A stretch of DNA of 64,000 bases, taken from NCBI GenBank assembly GCA_900541695.1, contig UQKL01000008.1, forward strand, positions 30,557-94,556, written 5' to 3'. The DNA comes from an uncultured Collinsella sp. (GTDB taxonomy: Bacteria > Actinomycetota > Coriobacteriia > Coriobacteriales > Coriobacteriaceae). The notes under the pieces are model-generated. The model was given only the letters and a program-made list of their open reading frames with translations. It was not told the origin of the DNA and made no database searches. The translations under genes and the position numbers were made by a program. Positions within the stretch are counted from its first letter, which is position 1. Each line of letters begins with the position of its first letter. Positions 52,412 to 60,670 of this stretch are shown here, one piece after another.

Positions 52412-52897
52412 TTACTCAAATCGCAGTGCCGCGCTCTGGGCCGCCTGCATCACGCGTTGGAGCGGCACATTGTGCTCGCGGGCAAGGCGGGCGCAGTCTT
52501 CGTACTCGGGCGCCGCGCGCTCGCTGCCGTCGGGCAAAGTCGCCACCTTGACGGACACCTCGCCCCATGGCGTTGTTACGCGCTCAAAGCGGCGTGGTAG
52601 GCAAACGCGCTCCATAACCTGGCGGCGGATGCCATTGGTCGTGGTTTCCAAAAAGACAATCGTCTGCAGGCGCTCGATATCCTCGTGGGTACAGATTACC
52701 TGCAACTGCCAGCCGGGACGGCCCTTTTTGCAGTAAAGCGGCAACCAATGCACTTCGCGGGCGCCGGCCTTGCGCAGGCAATCGGCAGCGTAGGCAAGCA
52801 CCTCAGGCGACGCGTCATCGATGTCGCACTCCAGTTTGACGATAGTTTCGGGCGCATCGGTCTCGCGAGACAGCGGGGATGTGGTATCGCATGGCAT
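52412..52897 (-). CDS. Stand-alone LarC C-terminal domain protein
   Basis: A 161-residue protein that matches only the C-terminal part of LarC, the CTP-dependent nickel-insertion protein that finishes the nickel pincer cofactor of lactate racemase. The segments LECDIDDASPEVLAYAADCL, REVHWLPLYCKKGRPGWQL and ETTTNGIRRQVMERVCL are family-like. In lactobacilli LarC is made from two overlapping frames by frameshifting; here no LarC N-terminal half, LarA, LarB or LarE is found next to it. AAGGAG lies nine bases before ATG 52897. Confidence 0.75.
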   Translation of the reverse strand: MPCDTTSPLSRETDAPETIVKLECDIDDASPEVLAYAADCLRKAGAREVHWLPLYCKKGRPGWQLQVICTHEDIERLQTIVFLETTTNGIRRQVMERVCLPRRFERVTTPWGEVSVKVATLPDGSERAAPEYEDCARLAREHNVPLQRVMQAAQSAALRFE

Positions 52898-53090
52898 ACG
52901 GTCCGGCTCCTTTCCGCACGGGCTCGTTTTGTTCACCCAAACGCTAACACATCGCGGGCGGCGTGGATGTGGCGGAGCGCGATGAGCGCGATTTTCCCTG
53001 TCCGCAAGAAACCGGCACCCCGGCGCGCTCGTCGCATCGAGGACCGCGCCGTTACAATGGAGCGGATTCGCTTGACGCAAAGGAGCCGCC

Positions 53091-54002
53091 ATGCCTGCTT
53101 GCCCGCTGGTCGATTGCCATACCCACACCTCGTTCTCGGACGGACACGCCTCGTTTGAGGACAACGTTCGCGCCGCTGCTGCAGCCGGTTGCCGTGCCAT
53201 GGTCTCGACCGATCACCTTACCCTGCCTGCCAGCATGGATTCCAATTGCGAAGTGCAGGTTGTCGAGGGCAACCTGCCGGCACATCGTCTGGCTTTCGAG
53301 GATGCCCGCAAGCTTACCGCGCAGATCGCGCCGGAGCTCGAGCTTATCTATGGCTTTGAGTGCGATTGGTACGAAGGCTGCGAGCCTTTGGTTGAGCGCT
53401 GGTCCGAAGGCGCCGTCGTGCGCCTGGGCAGCGTACATTGGATTGGCAACCCCGGCGATATCATGGCCGGTGCCGCGGGTGCGGCGGGAACGGAAAACGT
53501 CGCTCGCCCCGATACACCCGATTCGCGCTGCGGCTGGATCGATGATGACACCAACCTGCATGTTTGGGAAAACCTGGGCGTGCGCGGCGTGTGGGAGCGC
53601 TATGTCGATGACTGGTGCCGTGCTTGCGAAAGCTCACTCAACTTTGACGTAATGGCCCATCCCGACCTGGTCATGCGCTTTTCGAAGGAAGGCTTTGCGC
53701 CCGACTTTGACCCGGCGCCGCTTTGGGAGCAGATGGCCGAATGCGCCCACGATACGGGTCGCCGTGTCGAAGTCTCGACCGCCGCGCCGCGCAAGGGCCT
53801 CGACGACTATTACCCCTCGACGGGGCTGTTGCGTTGCTTCGCCCACGCCGAGGTACCCATCGCCTTTGGCTCGGACGCACACCGCGCCTGCGACATCTGC
53901 TGGAACATCCGCGAGGCCCAGGCCCACGCCTACGACTGTAGCTATCGAACCTTCGACATCCCCCACCTCACCGGAGAATGGGAGCCCACGCCCCTCGCCT
54001 AA
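53091..54002 (+). CDS. PHP-family histidinol-phosphatase
   Basis: Removes phosphate from histidinol phosphate, the step before HisD. The 303-residue protein is a PHP-fold metal enzyme: DCHTHTSFSDG (residues 8-18), STDHLTL, GFECDWY, LGSVHWI, MAHPDL and FGSDAH supply the metal ligands. It is convergent with hisE and supplies the one step missing from the minus-strand operon, which supports the assignment. AAAGGAG precedes ATG 53091. Confidence 0.87.
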   Translation: MPACPLVDCHTHTSFSDGHASFEDNVRAAAAAGCRAMVSTDHLTLPASMDSNCEVQVVEGNLPAHRLAFEDARKLTAQIAPELELIYGFECDWYEGCEPLVERWSEGAVVRLGSVHWIGNPGDIMAGAAGAAGTENVARPDTPDSRCGWIDDDTNLHVWENLGVRGVWERYVDDWCRACESSLNFDVMAHPDLVMRFSKEGFAPDFDPAPLWEQMAECAHDTGRRVEVSTAAPRKGLDDYYPSTGLLRCFAHAEVPIAFGSDAHRACDICWNIREAQAHAYDCSYRTFDIPHLTGEWEPTPLA

Positions 54003-54004
54003 GA

Positions 54005-54034
54005 CTAGTCGTTGGGGACACTCTTCACAAATGA
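54005..54034. repeat. 29-bp dispersed repeat, copy 4 (diverged)
   Basis: TAGTCGTTGGGGACACTCTT followed by CACAAATGAC. It lies three bases after the phosphatase stop. Confidence 0.65.
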
Positions 54035-54115
54035 CCCCTTGGGGACGGAGGAAAACAGGTCGTTTTGCTCACCACCGACGCCCGTGCAACACCGCCCGCC
54101 AAAAAGAACGCCCGT

Positions 54116-54239
54116 TTACTACGATGAACCGCAAACCTCCGACCATCGGCTTAATGTGGAAAATAAAACCGCAGGTAGAAGCGTTGACGATTTGCTCAAA
54201 ATCGACGTGTGGTCAGCAGATCCAGTTTCATCGTAGTAA
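54116..54239. mobile_element. 124-bp palindromic element related to the one at 39111
   Basis: The arms TTACTACGATGAA (54116-54128) and TTCATCGTAGTAA (54227-54239) are exact inverted repeats. Inside are AAAACCGCAGG (54165-54175) and the hairpin CGATTT-GCTCA-AAATCG (54188-54204), both mirrored in the 39111 element. No coding capacity; label is inferred. Confidence 0.5.
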
Positions 54240-54285
54240 TTGGGCATGCTATTTGGCAGCGCCGGCAAAGACTGTCCCAAACGAC

Positions 54286-54314
54286 TAGTCGTTTAAGAAC
54301 GTCCCCAATGACTA
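54286..54314. repeat. 29-bp dispersed repeat, copy 5
   Basis: Reverse orientation: TAGTCGTTTAAGAACGTCCC followed by CAATGACTA. Its end overlaps the TAG stop codon of hisE, so the repeat forms the 3' end of the operon. Confidence 0.8.
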
Positions 54315-54629
54315 GTGGCGGCGGGCGTTGAGTTCGCCGGCCAGTTCGTCGAGGGTGATGCCGTAGCGCTCAAGCGTCACGAGCAGGTGGTAGACCAGGT
54401 CGCCGGCCTCGTAGCGAATGTGATCGTGGTCGTTATCCTTACAGGCCATGATGACCTCGCTCGCCTCCTCGGCAAGCTTCTTGAGCAGCTCGTCCTCGAC
54501 GTCGGTCAACAGGCGAGCGGTGTAGCTCTCCTGCGGCGATGCGTCGCGACGACCATGAATCACCTCGGCCAACCCCGTCAGCGTCTCACCGATATTTCCA
54601 TCCTGAACATTCGCAGTGCGCACACCCAT
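54312..54629 (-). CDS. hisE: Phosphoribosyl-ATP pyrophosphatase
   Basis: Second step of histidine synthesis: releases pyrophosphate from PR-ATP. The 105-residue MazG-like helical protein has KLAEEASEVIMACKDND and YEAGDLVYHLLVTLE, the metal-binding halves. It is the last gene of the operon, separate from hisI rather than fused. Its stop codon lies within a 29-bp repeat copy. Confidence 0.94.
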   Translation of the reverse strand: MGVRTANVQDGNIGETLTGLAEVIHGRRDASPQESYTARLLTDVEDELLKKLAEEASEVIMACKDNDHDHIRYEAGDLVYHLLVTLERYGITLDELAGELNARRH

Positions 54630-54675
54630 GGTTCAATCCTTTCTGGTTGGCCAAGCGCTTAGTCGAGCGCCCGCC

Positions 54676-55005
54676 CTACGCGAGTTTCTTAAAGAAGCAG
54701 GTACGGTTGCCGGTGTGGCAGGCCGGACCCGGCGAGTCGACCTTGACCAGCAGCGTATCGCTATCGCAGTCGGCCCAGAGTTCCTTGACCTCCTGCATAT
54801 TGCCGCTCGTCGCTCCCTTGTTCCAGAGCTCCTGGCGGCTACGGCTCCAAAACCACGTGGTGCCGGTCTTGAGCGTCAACCCCACCGACTCCTCGTTCAT
54901 CCAGGCAACCATAAGCACCTCGCCGGTGTCATACTGCTGAACAACACAAGGAATCAGCCCCTTGGCGTCGTATGTAAGCTTTGAAGGATCGGTTATCTCT
55001 TCCAT
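54676..55005 (-). CDS. hisI: Phosphoribosyl-AMP cyclohydrolase
   Basis: Third step: opens the adenine ring of PR-AMP. The 109-residue protein has the zinc and magnesium sites [12 protein letters not shown] and [10 protein letters not shown], with [15 protein letters not shown] 55003-55005 is preceded by GGGAAGAG. It lies 46 bp before hisE and is separated from hisF by 142 bp holding an 88-bp palindrome. Confidence 0.95.
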   Translation of the reverse strand: MEEITDPSKLTYDAKGLIPCVVQQYDTGEVLMVAWMNEESVGLTLKTGTTWFWSRSRQELWNKGATSGNMQEVKELWADCDSDTLLVKVDSPGPACHTGNRTCFFKKLA

Positions 55006-55047
55006 TTCTCTTCCCAAATTCAAACTTCGCAGGTCGGCGAGGGTTGT

Positions 55048-55135
55048 CCAGGTGCCCGAGATTACGAGCGACAAGCCCGACGACGCGTACTTAAGTACGC
55101 GAGGAGGGTTGGAGCCGAAAGGTCGGGTGCCTGGG
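55048..55135. repeat. 88-bp palindromic element, copy 2, inside the his operon
   Basis: Outer arms CCAGGTGCCCGA and TCGGGTGCCTGG, centre CGCGTACTTAAGTACGCG (55084-55101), a perfect 18-bp palindrome. Same length and centre as 31614-31701. It sits between hisF and hisI, so it is transcribed as part of the operon. Confidence 0.8.
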
Positions 55136-55147
55136 CAAGCCGCAGCA

Positions 55148-55930
55148 TTAGAAGTCCAACCTCACAGGAATACCCTGCGACGCCATATACTCCTTCACCT
55201 GGCGAATGCTGAAGGTCCCAAAGTGAAAGACGCTGGCCGCCAGCACGGCATCGGCTTCGCCCTCGATCACGCCCTCGGCAAAATGCTCGAGCGTGCCCAC
55301 GCCGCCGCTCGCAATAACGGGAATCGGCACCGCGCGCGCCACGGCACGGGTGAGTGCCAGGTCAAAGCCGGCCTTGGTGCCGTCGCGATCCATACTGGTC
55401 AGCAAGATCTCGCCGGCGCCGCGACGAGCCGCTTCCTCGGCCCACGCCACCGCGTCGATACCCGTGGCGTTGCGGCCGCCCGCCGTGAAGACCTCCCACT
55501 TGTCGGCACCCGGCTCTCCGGGCAAACCGACGCGCTTGGCATCGATCGCCACGACCACGGCCTGACTGCCAAAAGCCGCGGCAGCCTGGCTAATCAGCGA
55601 CGGGTCACGCACGGCCGCCGAGTTGAGCGACACCTTGTCGGCACCGGCGGCAACCATGGTCCGCATGCCCGCCAAGTCGCGAAAGCCGCCGCCCACGGTA
55701 TAGGGAATAGCGAGCTCCTCGGCTGCGTGCGCCGCCATCTCGATGGTCGTCGCACGGTTGTCACTCGTCGCGGTAATGTCCAAAAATACGACCTCGTCCG
55801 CACCTTCGCGGTCGTAGGCGCGGGCCAGCTCCACCGGGTCGCCCGCATCGCGCAGGCTCACAAAGTTGACGCCCTTGACCACGCGGCCGTCCTTAACATC
55901 CAGACAGGGAATCACGCGTTTGGTAAGCAT
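55148..55930 (-). CDS. hisF: Imidazole glycerol phosphate synthase, cyclase subunit
   Basis: Uses ammonia from HisH to make imidazole glycerol phosphate and AICAR. The 260-residue TIM barrel has the catalytic Asp residues in [13 protein letters not shown] and [15 protein letters not shown], with phosphate-binding GGGFRDLA and [11 protein letters not shown]. It begins three bases after the hisA stop. Confidence 0.96.
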   Translation of the reverse strand: MLTKRVIPCLDVKDGRVVKGVNFVSLRDAGDPVELARAYDREGADEVVFLDITATSDNRATTIEMAAHAAEELAIPYTVGGGFRDLAGMRTMVAAGADKVSLNSAAVRDPSLISQAAAAFGSQAVVVAIDAKRVGLPGEPGADKWEVFTAGGRNATGIDAVAWAEEAARRGAGEILLTSMDRDGTKAGFDLALTRAVARAVPIPVIASGGVGTLEHFAEGVIEGEADAVLAASVFHFGTFSIRQVKEYMASQGIPVRLDF

Positions 55931-55933
55931 GGG

Positions 55934-56677
55934 CTACTCCTCCCCTCGGGCGGCGGCCAGCACCTGGGCCAGCGTAAAGTTGCCTTCGTAGAGCGCACGG
56001 CCGGTAATGGCGCCCTCAATAGCATCCTCACCCACCGCAGCCAGCGCGCGAATGTCGTCGAGCGTAGAGATGCCGCCCGAAGCCACGACAGGAAAGCCCG
56101 CGACCTTGGCAACATGGCGATACGCCGCCACATCGATGCCCGTCTGCATGCCGTCGCGCGCGATATCGGTATAGACCAGGTGCTTAAAGCCCAGCTCGGA
56201 AAGCTGCGCCACGGCATCGTCGAGCGCCATACCCGCGCCGTCGCGCCAGCCGTTCACCTTGACCTGGCCGTCGCGCGCGGCGATGTCTGCCACCAGTAGC
56301 CCACCAAAGCCTTGGGCTGCCACCTCGGCAAAACCCGGCTCGGTCACCAGCACGGTACCCAGTGCAATGCGGCGAGCGCCATAGCCGGCCAGCTCGTCGA
56401 TGCGCGCGAGCGAGCGAACGCCGCCGCCCACATCCACGGACAGACCATCGACGCCGCAGATGGCCTCGATCGCTGCCGAGTTGGCAGCGCACGCGTCCTC
56501 GTCCTCGCCAAAGGCAGCGGACAGGTCGACGACATGCACCCAGCTTGCGCCCTGCTCGGCAAAGGAGCGGGCGACGGCCACGGGGTCGTCGGAATATACC
56601 TTGCAGCGGCTCCGGTCGCCGCGCTCCAAGCGCACGACCTTGCCGCCGATCAAATCGATTGCGGGAAACAGAATCAT
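55934..56677 (-). CDS. hisA: ProFAR isomerase
   Basis: Opens the ribose ring of ProFAR. The 247-residue TIM barrel has the catalytic Asp in FPAIDLIGGKVVRL and the second in VYTDIARDGMQTG, with VGGGVRSLARI. Its ATG overlaps the hisH stop by four bases (ATGA). Sequence favours HisA over the dual-function PriA only weakly; trp genes are not in the window. Confidence 0.94.
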   Translation of the reverse strand: MILFPAIDLIGGKVVRLERGDRSRCKVYSDDPVAVARSFAEQGASWVHVVDLSAAFGEDEDACAANSAAIEAICGVDGLSVDVGGGVRSLARIDELAGYGARRIALGTVLVTEPGFAEVAAQGFGGLLVADIAARDGQVKVNGWRDGAGMALDDAVAQLSELGFKHLVYTDIARDGMQTGIDVAAYRHVAKVAGFPVVASGGISTLDDIRALAAVGEDAIEGAITGRALYEGNFTLAQVLAAARGEE

Positions 56678-57375
56678 CGGCCGACCTCCTCGACGATGCT
56701 GACGAAATTCTTAAGGATGCGCTGACCCAGCGCGGAGGATTTCTCGGGATGGAACTGGCAGCCCCACACGTTGCCGTGGCGCACGATGCACGGGAAACTC
56801 CGCATATAGTGCGTGCGCGCCAGCACATCGGCGGCATCGGCATCGTCGGCCACCGCATAGCTGTGGGTGAAATACATGTTGGCACCCTCGGCAAAACCGG
56901 CAAGCAGTGGATCGGCCGCACCGGCGGGCGTCATGTGCACCTGGTCCCAGCCCACGTGCGGCACCTTAAGGCGACTCGACTCCAAGCGCGTGCACGAGCC
57001 GCGCATAATGCCCAGCCCATCGACCCAGGGACTGCCAGCCTGCTCGGGGGCGTTACCGCCGGCAATCGCGCCCTCGTCCGCCGGCACGCCCTCGTTGCCG
57101 CGCTCAAAAAATAGCTGAAGGCCCAGGCAGATGCCGAGCAGCGGAGTTCCGGCGGCAACGGCGTCGAGCACAGCCGCCTCCTCACCGCTCTGGCGCATAA
57201 AGGCGATCGCGTCATAGAACGCGCCCACGCCCGGGATGACCAGGCCGTCGGCGTTGCAGATCTGCTCCGGATCGTCCGACGTGCAGGCAGCGGCACCGGC
57301 GCGCACAAGCCCGCGCACGACGCTCGACAAGTTACCCTTATGGTAGTCGACCACCACGATCTTCGGTTCGCCCAC
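56674..57375 (-). CDS. hisH: Imidazole glycerol phosphate synthase, glutaminase subunit
   Basis: Class I glutamine amidotransferase that supplies ammonia to HisF. The 233-residue protein has the nucleophile Cys in GICLGLQLFFE, the oxyanion PGVGAFYDA segment and the catalytic His and Glu in CQFHPEKS. I start at GTG 57373-57375, four bases after AAAGGGAGGG; an upstream TTG is possible but unlikely. It follows hisB by 45 bp, a gap that holds a dispersed repeat. Confidence 0.94.
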   Translation of the reverse strand: MGEPKIVVVDYHKGNLSSVVRGLVRAGAAACTSDDPEQICNADGLVIPGVGAFYDAIAFMRQSGEEAAVLDAVAAGTPLLGICLGLQLFFERGNEGVPADEGAIAGGNAPEQAGSPWVDGLGIMRGSCTRLESSRLKVPHVGWDQVHMTPAGAADPLLAGFAEGANMYFTHSYAVADDADAADVLARTHYMRSFPCIVRHGNVWGCQFHPEKSSALGQRILKNFVSIVEEVGR

Positions 57376-57399
57376 GCGACCCTCCCTTTCCCCATTCAA

Positions 57400-57422
57400 A
57401 ACCTGTCCCTTTTTGGCAGGTT
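57400..57422. repeat. CCTGTCCC-type dispersed repeat, copy 5
   Basis: AACCTGTCCCTTTTTGGCAG followed by GTT, an inverted repeat of AACCTG/CAGGTT. It lies between hisB and hisH and runs up to the hisB stop codon. Confidence 0.6.
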
Positions 57423-58008
57423 ACAGCGAGCCCTTGGTGCTGGGGATGCCCTGCACGCGGGGATCGAGCTCGCAGGCGCGGCGCATTGTGCGGCCCACGG
57501 CCTTAAAGGCGGCCTCGATAATGTGATGCGAGTTGCCGCCCGCCAGTTCGCGCACATGCAGTGTGAGCTTGGCGTCGCGCGCAAAAGCGTAGAAGAACTC
57601 GACAGCCAGCTCGGTATCGAAGGTGCCCACGCGCTCGGTTGGCACGGGCAGCTCGCAATAGGCCTGCCCGCGGCCCGAGATATCCACGGCGGCCATCACG
57701 AGCGTCTCGTCCATGGCAATCGCCGCGTCGGCAAAGCGTGTAATGCCCGCCTTGTCGCCCAGCGCCTGGCAGAACGCCTCGCCCAGCACAATACCCGTGT
57801 CCTCGACGGTATGATGCGCATCGACCTCAACATCGCCCACCGCATGCACCGTCAAATCGAACAGGCCATGGCGGCCAAAGGCGTTGAGCATGTGGTCGAA
57901 AAACGGCACGCCGGTCGAGATATCGCACGTACCGGTTCCATCCAGGTCGAGCTTGACGACAATGTCGGTCTCACCCGTCTTGCGGGTCACCTCGGCATAA
58001 CGGCCCAT
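57421..58008 (-). CDS. hisB: Imidazoleglycerol-phosphate dehydratase
   Basis: Dehydrates imidazole glycerol phosphate to imidazole acetol phosphate. The 195-residue single-domain protein has the metal-binding His clusters DVEVDAHHTVEDTG and the C-terminal NSHHIIEAAFKA, plus FFDHMLNAFGRH. It lacks the phosphatase domain of the enterobacterial fusion, so the PHP phosphatase is needed. It directly abuts hisC (start codon right before the hisC stop). Confidence 0.96.
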   Translation of the reverse strand: MGRYAEVTRKTGETDIVVKLDLDGTGTCDISTGVPFFDHMLNAFGRHGLFDLTVHAVGDVEVDAHHTVEDTGIVLGEAFCQALGDKAGITRFADAAIAMDETLVMAAVDISGRGQAYCELPVPTERVGTFDTELAVEFFYAFARDAKLTLHVRELAGGNSHHIIEAAFKAVGRTMRRACELDPRVQGIPSTKGSL

Positions 58009-59124
58009 CTACATCTCCTCCTTCACCAGCGCGGCAAACGCAGCCAGCACCTCGTCGTTTTCCTGCGGCGTACCCACAGTGATGCGCAGACAGTCCGCAA
58101 GGCCCGGCGCATAGCTAAAGTCGCGCACCAAAATCGAATACTCATCACGCAGACGCTCGCGCACGCGCGTGGCATGCGGCGTGCGCACGAGCACAAAGTT
58201 CGCCGCGCTCGGCCATGCCTCCACGGGCATGCCCTCGGCAGCCATTGCACGCAGGGCGCACAACTCGCACTCGCGCTCGGATGTAACTTGTGCCACCACG
58301 GGCGCATACGCATCGCGCGCACGCACGCAGGCAAGCGCCGCCGCCTGGCTCAGCACATTGACCGAGTAGATCTGGCGAATCGCCGCGAACACATCGATGA
58401 CCTCGGGTGCCGCGATCACATAGCCCAGACGCGTGCCGGCGGCGCCGAACGCCTTGGACAGCGTGTGCAGAATCACCAGGTTGAGATGCTCGGCGATAAG
58501 GCCTTGCGCCGTGGTTGCCGCGCCAAACGAATCGTCGGCAAACTCAACATAGGCCTCGTCGACCATCACCATGCCGGGGCATGCATCGCACAGGGCCGCG
58601 ACAAAGTCGAGCGGCACCACATCGCCCGTGGGATTATTGGGCGAGGTCACGATTGCCAGGTTGCACTCGGGCGCCGCTGCGAGCACAGCCGCTTGGTCGA
58701 GCTCAAAGGTCGCCGGGTCGCGCCACACATCGCGCACTTCAGTCTGGCACAGAGACGCAAAGAACGCATACTCGCTAAAGCACGGCGGGCAGTTGAGCAG
58801 GGTCCTCCCCGCGCCGCCAAACGCCAGCAGGTAGTTATAGAGCAGTTCGTCGCCACCGTTGCCCACGCAGATATTCTCGCGCGTCACGCCATGCCAGGCG
58901 GCTAGCTCGTCGCGCAGGTCGTTGGACATGGGATCGGGATAGCGGTTGAGCGGCGTGGCAGCCAGGGCGGCGTCGACCGCCTCGCGCACGCCGGCCGGCA
59001 CGGGATAGGTGTTCTCGTTGGCCGAAAGGTTGATGCGCGTGGGCGTAAAGTTGGGATCGTAGGGCTCGATGCCTGCCAGATAGGGCTGGACGAGTTCCTT
59101 CATGCGCGGCGTGAGTTCGGCCAT
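58009..59124 (-). CDS. hisC: Histidinol-phosphate aminotransferase
   Basis: PLP enzyme that transaminates imidazole acetol phosphate. The 371-residue protein has NLSANENTYPVP, SPNNPTGDVVP, VDEAYVEFAD and the PLP-lysine motif TLSKAFGAAGTRLGY. I choose ATG 59122-59124, preceded by GGGGAGG, over the upstream in-frame start at 59139. Its start lies one base from the hisD stop. Confidence 0.95.
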   Translation of the reverse strand: MAELTPRMKELVQPYLAGIEPYDPNFTPTRINLSANENTYPVPAGVREAVDAALAATPLNRYPDPMSNDLRDELAAWHGVTRENICVGNGGDELLYNYLLAFGGAGRTLLNCPPCFSEYAFFASLCQTEVRDVWRDPATFELDQAAVLAAAPECNLAIVTSPNNPTGDVVPLDFVAALCDACPGMVMVDEAYVEFADDSFGAATTAQGLIAEHLNLVILHTLSKAFGAAGTRLGYVIAAPEVIDVFAAIRQIYSVNVLSQAAALACVRARDAYAPVVAQVTSERECELCALRAMAAEGMPVEAWPSAANFVLVRTPHATRVRERLRDEYSILVRDFSYAPGLADCLRITVGTPQENDEVLAAFAALVKEEM

Positions 59125-59125
59125 A

Positions 59126-60565
59126 TTAGGCCTCCCCACCGGTCACACCGGCGCCATCCGCGCCCGCAGCCGCCGTCAGGTCCACGCCCTCGGCAACCGT
59201 CGCCACGGCGTCGCCCGGCCAGGCGACCTTGGTCAGGTCGGCCGCGGCCAGCGACTCGGCACTCACGGCATCCTCGCCCTGCTCCAGCACGCGACGACGC
59301 AGGGCGGCAGAAAGCGCGTGCGCCCACAGGCCCTCGGCCTCGGCCAGGCGCTGCGTAGCGGGAGCGTCGGAGAGCAGGCCCTCGGGTGTATAGCAAATGA
59401 CGCTCGAGCGCTTGACGAACTCCTCCACCGAAAGCGGGTTTGAGAACATGGCCGTGCCGCCGGTCGGCAGCGTGTGGTTGGGACCGGCAACATAATCGCC
59501 GAGCGGCTCGGAGCTCCAAGCGCCCACGAAGATGGCGCCGGCGTTGCGAATGCCGCCGAGCAGGCCCATCGCATCCTTGCAGTGCAGCTCCAGGTGCTCG
59601 GGCGCCACGGTGTTCACCGCCTCGACGGCGGCAGTCATGTCGGCGGCCACCACGATAGTGCCTTCGTTATCGAACGAGGCGCGCGTGATCTCGGCACGCG
59701 GCGACTGCGCCACCAGGATGTCGATGCCGGCCTCGACCTCGCGCGCAAACTGCTCGTCGCAAGTCACCAGATAGCAGGCTGCCAGCGGATCGTGCTCGGC
59801 CTGGGCCATCAGGTCTGCCGCGACCACCATGGGCTTGGCCGTGGCATCGGCCAGCACGCAGACCTCGGACGGGCCAGCGACCATGTCGATGCCCACATCG
59901 CCGGAGACGATCTGCTTGGCAGCGGCAACAAAGGCGTTGCCCGGACCGGTAATCTTGTCGACGCGCGGAATAGTCTCGGTGCCGTACGCCAGCGCGGCCA
60001 CGGCCTGGGCGCCGCCCACCATATAGATTTCGTCCACTCCGCCGAGCTTTGCCGCGGCGAGCGTGTAGGGGCTGATAAGGCCGTCCTTTTGCGGCGGGGT
60101 CACCATAACCACGCGCTTGACGCCGGCGACCTTTGCGGGAATGGCATTCATGAGCACGGTGGAGGGATACTGCGCGCGACCGCCCGGCACGTAGATGCCG
60201 GCCGCCGCGAGCGGGGTCACCTTAACGCCGAGCATCGTGCCATCCGCACGCGTGGTAAACCAGCTCTGCTCGACCTCGCGCTGGTGGAACTCGCGAATCT
60301 GACGCGCGGCCTTCTCGAGCGCGGCGACAAAGGCCGGGTCGAGGCCCTCAAGCGCGGCATCGATCTGCTCTTGCGGCAGGCGGAAGCTCTGCAGCTCAAC
60401 ACCGTCAAAACGCTGACAGTAATCGCACACCGCGGCATCGCCGTTAGCACGCACGTTGGCCACGATATCGCGGGCGGCGTCGACGATGTTTTGCGGCAGG
60501 ACGCCCTTGCGGTTGAGCTGGTTGGTAACGAGGCGCTCACCGGGAGCAAGCTTAATGGTCTTCAT
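59126..60565 (-). CDS. hisD: Histidinol dehydrogenase
   Basis: Final two oxidations, histidinol to histidine, with NAD and zinc. The 479-residue protein has the catalytic region ([27 protein letters not shown]) and the cofactor motif [14 protein letters not shown]. The last 35 or so residues (Ala, Gly, Val, Thr-rich) extend beyond the normal C-terminus. It lies 105 bp after hisZG. Confidence 0.95.
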   Translation of the reverse strand: MKTIKLAPGERLVTNQLNRKGVLPQNIVDAARDIVANVRANGDAAVCDYCQRFDGVELQSFRLPQEQIDAALEGLDPAFVAALEKAARQIREFHQREVEQSWFTTRADGTMLGVKVTPLAAAGIYVPGGRAQYPSTVLMNAIPAKVAGVKRVVMVTPPQKDGLISPYTLAAAKLGGVDEIYMVGGAQAVAALAYGTETIPRVDKITGPGNAFVAAAKQIVSGDVGIDMVAGPSEVCVLADATAKPMVVAADLMAQAEHDPLAACYLVTCDEQFAREVEAGIDILVAQSPRAEITRASFDNEGTIVVAADMTAAVEAVNTVAPEHLELHCKDAMGLLGGIRNAGAIFVGAWSSEPLGDYVAGPNHTLPTGGTAMFSNPLSVEEFVKRSSVICYTPEGLLSDAPATQRLAEAEGLWAHALSAALRRRVLEQGEDAVSAESLAAADLTKVAWPGDAVATVAEGVDLTAAAGADGAGVTGGEA

Positions 60566-60670
60566 ATCGGTATCCCCTATCGGTCGAGGTTGTGTTCGAA
60601 AAACGAGAGGCCGGGCGGCGGCGCCAATCGGCCCGCAGCCCGGACGTTGGGGCGCCCGTGCGCGCTCGCG

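Larger units (their letters stand above)
54003..54311. other. 309-bp gap made of repeats
   Basis: Nearly all of this gap between the convergent phosphatase and hisE is repeat sequence: a 29-bp repeat copy at each end and a 124-bp palindromic element in the middle. No gene is seen. Confidence 0.65.
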
